Below are positions 40,601-52,600 of a stretch of 64,000 nt of DNA, one piece after another; within the stretch, counting starts at the first letter, position 1; the number at the start of each line of letters is the position of its first letter. A program made the translations under genes and the position numbers. Below the pieces are notes generated by a model. That model was not told the DNA's origin. It searched no databases and worked only from the letters and a program-made list of their open reading frames with translations. Origin of the DNA: Branchiostoma belcheri (taxonomy: Eukaryota > Chordata > Leptocardii > Amphioxiformes > Branchiostomatidae); NCBI RefSeq assembly GCF_001625305.1, contig NW_017804087.1, positions 1,715,138-1,779,137 on the forward strand, given 5' to 3'.

Positions 40601-43600
40601 TGTGTGACTATAATATTATAAGTCTAAAAAACAAGAACAAAAATAAGATTGACAATTTCGCTCAATAAGGTTGACAGCTATATATAGAGTACAGCAGCAT
40701 TGGGAAAACATTATTCAGAAGCAATGGTCTTACATGAAGCGAAAAAGACAAATCTTTCGGTTTCTTTCTGCCCTTTTAGCCCAACACTCAACCACACTAT
40801 AGCAGCAATACGTTGTTAATATGGCCAACTATACAGTAAACAAACTGCAAGCTGTAGGATTTATGCCTAAAGAACGTTAAATCCAGAAAGAGCCCAAAGT
40901 TTAAGTGGTAGGATTTATACATGTCCCACTGGGTCAGGTGGCTGTACAGGTGTGTCTCCTCCAATGTTCGCTAGGAGGCGGTTCTGTGTGCTGTTTTGCT
41001 GTTTTAGGGGAAGACATGCCCCATATTTAGTATTTTTCAGCATATCAACATAGATGGATTGTGATCATATTTGGTATATGGGTAGGTCTCGGGAAGATTG
41101 TGGTCAATGTGAAGCATCGTCCTCCTGGCGGCTTTCCTTGGTGCTGCAGCAAAATTGTTTTTTATCTTCCCGTCCTAGACATGCTATGCATGGTTTTGAT
41201 TTTTGGCGATAGGTTTTATTATGATATTTCCATAATCAATGAGAGAAAATAAAACAATTTCTTACAAAAGCTTTCTTGCAAAAGCTCTCAATATTTCATT
41301 GTTGTACTATGAAGTCTTCGTGGCATAGGTCAAAGCATTTCCGCGATTTCATTCAATGTACCGACGCATTTTCTTCATACAGTTACATATAGCAGTATTA
41401 TAGTAGACTGTAAAATCCTCATATATAGCTTGAATTGAAAACATGCAATTGCGGTATCTTCCTACTTCAAAGCGTCCGCTCACGCGATCCAATCATTACA
41501 TTTTCTTTGAGTCCTCCGCCCGTTTCCGTACCGCCCCAGGGTCGGCTATCTTCGCCGCAAAGATGATGCCCTTTCCGACCCCCGCACTTTGAAGCACCTA
41601 CACGCCACGAAAACAAGGTCGTAATGGCAAAGGCAAGGCTCGTGCGAGTATCGTTCTATGCATTATAAACTCGAGTCAGAAAATGTTTCCCGTATTTTTG
41701 CGAAGAGTGGACTTTTGGGGTGGGGTCAGTTACCGCAGATTGACAAGAAGGTCAAATTGGCAAAGGCAAAGCTTGTGCGGGTATCGTTCTATGCATTATA
41801 AACTCGAGTCAGAAAAACTTGCCTCACAGATATCAGTATGCTATGGGGTAGGCTTGATTCAACGTTACATTGAAAAATGACCAGAAAATTGGCTTTGAAA
41901 ATCCTATTTTACTGTCCTGAAATCAATTTGAGTGCTTCGACGTCAAAAAATCCATAGCAACAATGTCACCTATGGGCATATTGTAAACCATATGTCCATA
42001 CGATTGAAAAGCCCAGCCTGTTGCTACCATTTAAGGCAACGGATATATAGTGAATGTAGAAATGCAATTAAATGCCAATTACTGTATGAAAAGCTAGCCA
42101 TATATACTTCCCTGGGGGGAGCGAATGGCATTTTCTGAAAAACCATAGAAGAACACTTCATTCAAACACAAAGCGGTAACAACATTACTGTTGCCATGGC
42201 AACAGGTGACGCACACTGTTGCGAAGCAGCCACAGAAATAATTAGATTAAGGTCCCTCTGAAAGACTGAAGTGCTCGATGTGTACTGCAGATGAAAAAAA
42301 AAACAATATGTTTTATCTATAAAAGGTGCTTACAATTAAAGTTCTAGGCCTTAAGGACGCCATACCTCTATGAAATAATTGGCGTTTTTTTGTGTCTTTT
42401 TTATGTATTTTTTCAACTTTGCCACATAACAAGTATGTAACCGAATGGCAAAACATGACCAAGCCTCTCTAAACCCATGTCTAAAATAAAAACGTAAGAA
42501 ATTATAAGTACAATAAGGGAAACACAAGAATGACGTAACACGAATGTATGTAAACACATACAGCTAAAACGAAAACAATCGCAGATGAAAATAATAGATA
42601 AAACCAGGTTATCGCTACTAAATAAATTATAATTAAATGAAGAGATGATATTCAATAATGACAACTATAATGAGGCAATATTTATTCCCATGGTAGTGGT
42701 GTATGTTTAACTCCCATACTCTTTTCCGAATGTTGAGTGCTAAGCAGAGAAAGCAGTGTGTACCATTTTAAAGTCTTTGGTATGACTCGGCCGGGGATCG
42801 AACTCACGACCTACCGAATGCAAGGTGAACACCCTACTTACTCACAATTGCACCGGTCATCAACATGCATCAACCGTTGTTTTCTGTTGTTATTTTCCAG
42901 TGGCTAACCCAGAAGAACAGGCCGCCAGACAAGATTCAACTTCAAGAGAAGAAGGAAAAGGATCTCCCCGGCTAAATGGAGTCATTGCAAGTACGCATTG
43001 TTTCAGTTAATAAGATTAAAATTGTTTCATTTAGGACTTTATTTACTGATTTCAGGTCCAAATCCACTCTATTGTAGGGTGTTACTAAGCAAAATTGTAT
43101 TTGTAATTGTATTTATTGTAAAGAGTATGAGCTAGAGACAATAGGCATGCAACTTGTGTCGTTCTTGCTGATTGGCTGTTGATATAATTTGCTTCACTAC
43201 ATGTGAAAAGCACTGTATGGGGGTTTCGATAATATTTTACCGAAAAGCACTGTATGGGTATTGAGGACTACGTGGGGGTATTGAAACACTTCATATTGAA
43301 GAGCACTGCATAGAAAAGAGGACGGAGATGTCCGAAGTCCGAATTATTGTGGTATTTACAATCTCTCAGTCACACATTACACTAAAATGTACAATTTTCC
43401 AAGTAAAATAAGAGTCCGCCTTGCCGAAGTCAAGGAAAGATTTTAGAAAGCACTCGCGACGCCTCTCAGCAAAATCGTTCACTTCCGCGCATCTAAAATG
43501 TCAATTAGTGTTAATGGATGTCGCAAAAGACTGGGACAATCTCATCTGAAACGGGAATAACGCTCAAGGTCGGCGACGTGTGGGAATCAAAGCAGGGAAT

Positions 43601-46600
43601 TCTATCGACGTGCGCTGTGTCTAATGTCTGTCATCTGTCAGTTCAGGTTGATAAATAACTAATCATACTACCTCTCAACTACACTTTCTGACACTTTCTT
43701 TACTCTGAATTTTTTGCCCACGACTTTCAGCCATTCGGTGAAAACTCTCATCCGCTTTCGTTATACTTAAAGGGACAATTATGAAACTTTTACGCAACCT
43801 GAAAAAAATGTCTGTGTTTTTGCAATTAACTGCCAATTTTGAACACATTTGTGCAATTATCTCACATTTCTGATATGTTGAAAGTTATTGAAAATGACAA
43901 TCTAGATGAGAACATTTCCATTATTATATTTGCAGTTCCGGTGCAAAAATCTTACATAATGTCGCTTTTATGTTGCATAATCCGGCTTGTAAAAGATGAG
44001 AGTGCGAAACACGTCATAACCGTTTACGGAATAATGATTAGCTCTAGTCTGCTCGTGCATACGTCACATTAATTTTGATCACGTTAGGTGGCAGGAAAGG
44101 TGCGTTTAGTCGCCTACATGTCTGTATAAAATTATCCCTTTTTGTGGACGACAGGCTTGTAATTTGATCGCGATGAAAGCAAGCTGTGTTAGAGACTGTG
44201 TGGATCAGTGGTGGCGGCAGTGTACTGTATCAGTCCAGAGAAATATCCTCCGTAATTTCAAAGGACGGGCGACATCAGACGAGTCATCTTTTCATGTTTT
44301 GTGACGATAGGGCTCATCATTGGCGAGTCAGCTGTCTTATTTGTCGCGACCACTTCTTCACATTGACCAGGGAAATCGCCAACGAGGAACTACCGTAAAT
44401 TTTTTTCAGCATATGCCACCAGTGAGTACTCAGATACAGCCGTCTACGAGGTAGTCAAGCGGCTATTTGGAAAGGTTGAGTGGCGATAGGTGCCATCATA
44501 AGCGAGTCAGCCGTCTTCAATCTACTTATTTGTCGCGACCACTTCTTTACATTGACCAGGGAAATCGCCAACGAGGAACTACCGTAAAATTTTCTTAACA
44601 TATGCCATCAGTGAGCACTCAGATACAGCAGTCTACGAGATAGTCAAGCGGCTATTTGGAAAGGTTGAGAGGCGATAGCGCCCATCATAAGCGAGTCAGC
44701 TGTCTTGAATCTACTTATTTGTCGTGACCGCTCGTCGTGGTCACTTTGCCACGAAAATCGCCAACGAGGAACTACGGATTTTTTTCATCATATGCCACCA
44801 GTGAGCACTCAGATACAGCAGTCTACTTGGTGTTCTAGCGCCTAGTGGAAAGGTTGAGAGGCGATAGGGCCCATCATAAGCGAGTCGGCCGTCTTGAGTC
44901 TACTCATTTGTCGCGACCACTTCTTCACATTTACCAGAAAAGTCGACCAACTACGGAAAAATTTGTGGCATATGCCGTCAGCGAGCACTCAGCTACAGTA
45001 GTGTACTCGGTGTTTTAACGGCTACTTGGAAAGGTTGAGTAGCGATAGGGCCCATCATAAGCGAGTCAGCCGTCTTCAATCTACTTACCTACCGCTTGAT
45101 CACATTGAACAGGAAAATCGACAAACTACGGGAAGATTTGTAGCATATGCCGTCAGCGAGGACCCAACCAAAGCAGTGTATACGACATTTTAGCACTTAC
45201 TTGGAAAAGTTTAATGGCGCTAGGGCCCATCAACACCAAGTCTTGAGTCTACAGATGTACTTATTTGTCGCGACCACTCCAGCGTCTTGACCACATTGAC
45301 CAGGGAGTTCTCAAACGACGAACTACGGGAAATTTTATCGTCAGGGAGCAGCCAACCAAAGCAGGCTACGCGGCAGTTTGATTAGCGCCGCCTTGGAAAG
45401 ATTGAGTGGCGACAGCGTGCACCATAAGCAAGTCAGCGGTCTTGAATCTACTCATTTGCCGCGACCGCTTGATCACGTTGACCGGTGAAATCGACAAAAT
45501 TACGGGAACATTTGTAGCATATGTCGTCAGCGAGCACCCAACCAAAGCAGTCTGCGAGGTAGTTCGGTGCCTAGTGGAAAGGTTTGAGTGGCGACAGCGT
45601 GCACCATACGCGAGTCAGCGGTCCTGAATCTACCTGAATTTGCCGCGACCGTTTGATCACATACCAGGGAAATCGACAAACTACGGACGTATTTTCAGCA
45701 TATGTCGTCAGAGAGCATCAATTCAAAGCAGTGTACGCGATAATTTAGCGCCTACTGGAAAGGTTTGAGTGGCGACAGCGTGCATCATAAGCAAGTCAGC
45801 GGTCTTGAATCTACTCATTTGCCGCGACCACTTCTTCACATTGACCAGGGAAATCGACAAACTACGGACGTATTTTCAGCATATGTCGTCAGAGAGTACT
45901 AAAGTACAGTCTTCTGCGTGGTATTTTAGTGCCTACTCGAACTGTTAGAAAGACTTCTCTCTCAGAAAGTGTGTTGGTCTCAGAAAGTGTGACGCACGGT
46001 CTCTTTTCCACACAGGGAGAGAGTCGTACAGCGTGTTCCGGTCCAGGAGAAGGTTCGGAAGCTCGTCGTCCAGGAGCCTCAGTGAAGACGGAGCCTGCCT
46101 CGGGAGAAAAGGCGAGCCGGCCCGAGAGACACCCATGGACTCCCCGGAGGCAGCCGAGAAGGCGTCCAAAAGGTAACGTTGAAAGCTGATATCCTCCGTC
46201 CATATCGTTTGACCTTTGTTTTGTTTACGTTAGGTATTGGTAGAGGATTATGGAGAGGATCTACAGTTTGCATTAGAGGGTTTAGGGAAAATGGCCACAT
46301 GGGGCGTATAGAACATCAATGGAATAAACATCATCGGTCTACCTTTTCATTACTCTAAACATATGGATTTAATTTCGCAAAATTTTTATTTTTATTTTTG
46401 CATATCAAAGACACTTTCTTCCAGATTTAGCATAGCTGCGATTCTAAACAAAGACATCAAGAATTAATTGAATTTTCAGTGGACGGCTTTGTTGTATAAG
46501 CCATTTTGATACGCCTTTAAGGATAGAATGGGAATGGAGTAGATATTATACACATAGTAAGTTACTTGTCAAGACATATTCTCCTTTTTTAAAAAAAAGA

Positions 46601-49600
46601 GTATGAAAAATTTTAGACTGCATGCGGCTTTATTAAGATTGGACAGTGGATTTCCATCAGATCTTTTATTTACTAACAACAACCAGTCCTATATTCAGCC
46701 TTTAAAGTCTGTTTCAAATCATATTCACAATACAAATCATAAATTGTAAATTACAAATGAGCACGTACACCCACAAATATACAGCAATATGTTTAATAGA
46801 CAATATTTTACAAAATTAAAATACATAGCAGTTATTGTTTCCAGTTTCTCTTTTTTTCATTTTTGTTAAAAAAAGGGAATTCCTTGCGGTTTGCCATTGC
46901 ATTGACTTTCTGGATATGACCAGTTCTCCTCAATTGAAAACGGACATATTCTAGCAGCAGGGACTTCAGCACCAAGGAAAGGTCAAATACCCTCTTCTAC
47001 AAGGAGCTTTCCACATAAGTGCTTTCTGTGTAATTCAAGATACTTTAGAGAGCATTTTGGCCCAGTATCCACTCTATTCTAACCCCGGATTGCCCTTCTC
47101 AATTGCTTCTATCCTGAATAATCTGTAGGGAATTGACCAGAGAAGCCAACTAAAGCTAGAATACCCCAATTTCGCGATTCTTATGCCTAACATATAGCGT
47201 ACGTAAAGGTACATCTTTTATTAGTCGAGTGAAGAAAAAGAACATTTACATATTTTCCAAAGGAACCAAAAGCAATTTCACGGCAGCAAAACTTGATTTT
47301 CAAAGTCAATTTTCTGCTCCTTTCTAAATGTAGTAAGTTGAGCCAACCCTATCCCATAGCATACTGATATCTGTGAGGCAAAAAAATACGATGTCGCTAG
47401 CTGACGGAAAATGTCTGTTTTTTTTCTGCATCCTATGCTTCCTTTGTTTTTTTTGTGGTAGTCAAAATCGTAGCTTGACTTTTATCTTCAAGTATGAAAA
47501 GATGACAAAATGTTTTCTTAAAGATCGAATTTCATGTAGGCATATAACTTACCAGAATAGGCCTATGGATTGCAATAAGAGACATCAGTGTACTCCAGGG
47601 TACAGTGTTTTCACTGCTTTCTTCATTGATAGGTTTTGGGGGTAATCTAAAGGTAGGATTAGGCAGGCATATAGCGATAGAAATCCCACACGTCCGGGGG
47701 ATTAGGCCGTGTTTTAACGGCTTAGCGTACGGGAAGGTCAGGCAGTGGCCGCCCGACGGTATAAGGTCGCTTTCACGTAAATAAAGTTAATACCCAAAAT
47801 ACGTAGTTTCCGTACAGATGCGTCCATAGAGAAATTGTGTGCAAAACAAGGCATTCTAGTGCAAAATATTGGTGAAAAATATCTTGATTTGCATACAAGT
47901 GCATAATTTGATTTGCATGCAGATGCAATTTCAAATATCCACCGAATGCCTGCATAACATCAAGGGGATTTTTTGAAGCATCTTTGCACCAAAAATTGAA
48001 GTAATTTATTTCAAAACATATTCACATGATTGTAATTTACTTCTAGACAAGAAAAGACTCTGATTTAATGTTTTGTTTCTTACTTTTATGCAGTGATATG
48101 TGATGCTGGCTGAGTATATGTGAATCTGAATCTGAATCAAAATCAACCATTTGTACAATGATTGAGTAAAAATTTTAAACTGTAGGAACCTTGTTTTTTT
48201 CGGCCCGCCTTGTTTTTTTTGCCCGCTCGCATTAGATTTGGAGTTTGCAGAGGATGTCATCCATAAAATTTACGTGCTGTTGCCTAAGCATAAGGCAGCG
48301 AGTGCGTGTTCATAGTTCTGTGCATGTCCTTTCCTTCTCAGATTCACGTAAAAGTTTATGGATCGTGATGTCAGAAAGATAACGCCATTGGCATGAGTTT
48401 TCGCTAATTGAACTGGCTCCTAAAACTAATCCCGGATTAGCGATTTAATCTGAGATAGCTTCGTTTAAAGCCATGAATCATGAAAACTAATTTGGGATAA
48501 AAAGATAAAAACACGTATCAAAGTTTCTAGGGTCGATTAATTCTTCTTTTTTAAAGGCTTCCAATGAAATTTCAGACCAAGTTTGTTGTTTCAAAGTCAA
48601 TTTTCTCAATCGTCATAGGCCAGTTCTAGACATTTTTTAGTTTTACCAAAAACCAACTGGCTAACAGACTTTTTAGTCCATACATGTAGTTGGAAAATAC
48701 ATAGCTATGTACTAAACAGAGATCCCAAAAACAAATAGGTGTACATGTAGTTGGAAAATACCTGTACATGTACATAGCTGTGTACTAAACAGACAAACCA
48801 AAAACAATTTTATCTCCCCATGATTTAGTAGCCTTGTCCATTAACCTCCATTGACCTGGAAGGTTTGTCACCTGTCAGATACTGTTGTTGATAAATGGCT
48901 AAGTCTACAAAATGGCTGTAAATATACTGTATATAACGTTACATGTATATGGTAAGCCCATATGCATGTATATACATTCTTAGTCTATACATGTAAGGTT
49001 TAGGTCATTTTGAAGGTCGTTTGTTGCAGCGTTTTTTGAGGAAGGGTCGCTTTCTGGATTCCAAAGGCTGACGCGATGTTATCGCTGACGTCTGCAGCAG
49101 TACGTAATGATGTGGGGATTTTGACATCCGGCGCCCCATATTTTACGCCCAACCCGTTTCAATTAGGCAGTTATCAGTCGTGAATCACTGTGAAAACTAC
49201 GCTTAATGCTGTCAATCTAGGTTTAGGGAGCACGTCGGCAGAACGTACTGCTCCAAATAATTTTGTGCCCTCCTTTGTGAAACAAAAAATGTATTGGAAA
49301 TACGGAGAGGATTATATGATATATTTCAATCTGGTATTGCATCTTTTCCTGAATACTTCCACACACCGCCAACATGCTCCCAACCGGCACATGCTGAGTC
49401 AATCAACTGTCCAAATCACCTCCCAGCCACCAAGTAACTGAAGCCATGTTATATAGGACAAGCAGAGACACAAACATACAACTCAGCCATCCAAAACAAT
49501 ACTCCCGTACCCAGAAGTAATGGTCTGACTTGGACTAAATTATTCTGTGTTTTCTCCTTTACAGGTTAAGAGATATCCTTGCCCATCTAGAGGATGACGC

Positions 49601-52600
49601 CATCCCTAAGAAAGACAGAAGAAGTGCCATTGAATACGCAATAACAGTGCTGGACGCAGTCGCAGCCGAGGGCGAATCGTAAGTTACCATGTATATGTTC
49701 TGTATCTTCTTCCATCCGTCAGTCTCAAAAGACTATCGTACGACCACTGTGCAATGATCGTAGGACGATTGTATGTGACCAAGCCATAACATTTGATGAC
49801 ATCCCACATAAACATTCTGTAAGAATCCTGCATTGGCAGACTGAAACTCGTACTGCCAAGTTCCCTCAGTTTGGGAACGTAGGACAATCGTACCATGATT
49901 GTACGACTATAATACAGTATAGGACAGTACATGCGGCTTACTACAACATCACGCAATTGATAAAACTGAAACGTGCACAACCGCATACACACCCTCTTAT
50001 AAGACAGTACATGCGGCTTACTACAACACCATGCAATCCTCCCCACCGCGTTATCTTACACCAACATCTGCCGACAGACGTGCCATCTTCACGCAATTAT
50101 GGATCATAAACACCTCCAATAACCTAAGCCATAACAGCAGCTATTAAAGAAAGCTCCTCGCCAGAAGCTGCAGCCTTTCAAAGCGATTTGCGTCGTGCTG
50201 GGCGTGACAAGGAGACGATTCAGATCAACGTTATCCCCTTTACTGCCCACAAGGAGGGGCATTGTACACACCCTATAGGCTCTTTCTCATTTAAATGTAC
50301 AGAATACCAGTAACGGAGATGCGAAAAGATCCACAGTTTTTTGCTTTTGAATTATCTTTTAGGAGCAATGGAGCATAAGCACAGGCATTTAAAAAAGGCA
50401 ACTTTCTTATATCAGGCAAAGTTTACTACCAACATTGAAAGTAACAAACAACTGTTACGGAGGCATTCATTACTGTAAAACATTTGTTCAGCAAAGGTAG
50501 CTAAATGTATCATGTAAACACTTCAGAATCTTTCTTCTCTCTCCTTTAAGAAAGGCAGAAAAGTTGCAAAATGTCATCAAAATGGCAGTTTTTCATATAA
50601 GTGGCTCTATCTAAATTTTGCGACCGTCTTACTTGAGTGGTAACAGAGGTTACAGAAATCCGCGTCTTGCATGTCAACCAAACCTAGTGTTGTGGTAAAT
50701 TTTTTGTGAAACCATCGAGCTATAGTGGTGAAATGTAGTAGGTGTAGTGGGAAAGTGAAGAAAGCAATGATGAGTTGCGTGATTTGGCTCATATCTAGTC
50801 GTAAAGAGTGGCGACAGCATTTTGCACATTTGAATGAGAGCGAGCCTATAGCTTATAGCTATAACACACTGGTGCTCAAGATAAAGAGAGGAAAGATACA
50901 AGCACATAAGTCTACGTATCAGTCTAAGCCGTTTAAATGTGGCTATTTCGCCATTGAGTGCTTTCCTAAATGGGGGTAGGAATTTACAAATGTGCGTAAA
51001 ATCACTGAATATATGACTTGAGTTAGTTACCGTTAGATAAATTGCTCAAAAAGTCGATCTGGAACAGCCAATCTTGTCTATGTAAGGAATGACGACCTTT
51101 ATGGCACATTTTTGCCACACTGGCCAGCTCAGGCCACAACAAAACACGATGAAGAGATGCAGTTAACAGATACAAAATAAAACTATCATTACATAAATTC
51201 AACTTCCCCTTGCTTTTCAGTCATAGTACAGATAGATGAACAGATGTGTTTTTCTATGGAAGGTTTGTCTAGTTGCATCAGGAATATGGACATTTTAACA
51301 GTGCCTAGGTGTATAAAGTAGGGAAAATATGTTTAGCACAAACCTATACAGCTTATTCCTCTATTTACTACTAGACTAAGTATACTACTAGTATATACAT
51401 TCTATTACCAAATGGCATTCGTCCTCTTCTCAATTCAAGTTACAATATTTACGCTTTAATATCTTTCTACAAAAGGGTTTAGAAAAGTAGGCTTTAGTAG
51501 ATGCCTTGTGTCTGCTTAAATCTATATCACTAACGTGCTGCTGTAGAAAGCATAGTGATTATTAAAAAGGTATTTAGTTATTCTTGCTTTCTATTACAAA
51601 ATCAGTTTTTTTTCTCGTAAACCTACCTACTTGGCAAAGATGTCATTGGGTAGAAGAACCATAACATTACGCATGTTTTAAGCAGTGTAATGACATGTGT
51701 TGTGGGTCCCTTACGTTCATTCAATGGCCAAAGTATATTCATCATTGCATTGTATTGTACGCAGTAAGCTTTTCCTGTACAATGTGGCCAATGCTCGTTG
51801 GTGTGTAACCTACCCATTGTATAGGCCACATGTTACCCGCATGCGTAACTATCTGCCGATTTTTCCCACTATCCCACCGCTGCCACCATGAATGAAGTGT
51901 GCTCTATGCACATGACACGCCCCTCAGTCCCCAGTCCCGGAACAGAAAATCTTGCTCTGAGAAGCCAGTGGGAAAGGGAGATAGGTAACTCAATTCATTA
52001 AGTGTTGTATGTACATATATGGGTGTTGTATATAGTTTGTGTAGTCTTTAGGGTTTTTCTTAGAACAACCCTAACCTCGGTTCCAGGGTCAGGGCTGGTA
52101 CTGGAGAGGGTAGCCTGACTAAAACACACTTTAAGCAGCCCTCCCATTGATCAGGCCCCTACGAGATGGGCTCCATCTAGCCAATGAGAGGTTGTGTTAC
52201 AGGCCCACTTGGAGAGTGCAGGAGAGGAGGAACCCTAGAACCGAGGCACACCAAACCCTGAACTTTTAATTATCATTATGATATGACTTCAATGAGTATA
52301 TGAACCGTGTCTGGGGAAAATTCTACATTCATGGAAACGTGTAGACTATCCAGAATCGTGCCTGATCCTATTACCCATTCAGGCATAGAGCTAGATTTGG
52401 TTCCACGGTTCTGGGTACGATTTTCAACTAGAAAGGCCAACATTTTCTCGAGAGCAAATGCAGCATATTTCACTTCATCTCAAATCCCCCATACAAAAAT
52501 AGCCTATTCCAAAGTCACCCCTGGGAAAAAAAGAACACCTCCATATCAAATTTCAGGTCATTTGTCCAAAGAAATTGAATCCATTTCACTAAACGGCTGG

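Larger units (their letters stand above)
1663..42900 (+). other. PDE1: Intron 1 of the PDE1 gene (~41 kb)
   Basis: It runs from donor GTAAGT after exon 1 to the acceptor TTTTCCAG before exon 2. Most recognisable content is repeats, listed separately. Stretches 1663-3110, 3480-4890, 4995-7685, 8190-9765, 11700-12240, 15870-16950, 17570-20470, 24900-25960, 26390-27225, 31840-32785, 40165-41620 and 41950-42685 hold nothing I can name, apart from short repeat scraps. Open frames there are short, lack splice or family support, and read as chance. Confidence 0.65.
46173..49564 (+). other. PDE1: Intron 3
   Basis: Holds a reverse TTTAAAGGCA-family copy (47249-47520), the right end of an AGGCCA MITE (48190-48285), a two-copy 61-bp repeat (TACATGTAGTTGGAAAATAC at 48681 and 48742) and a dispersed tail at 49440-49520. 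The rest shows nothing recognisable. Confidence 0.6.
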
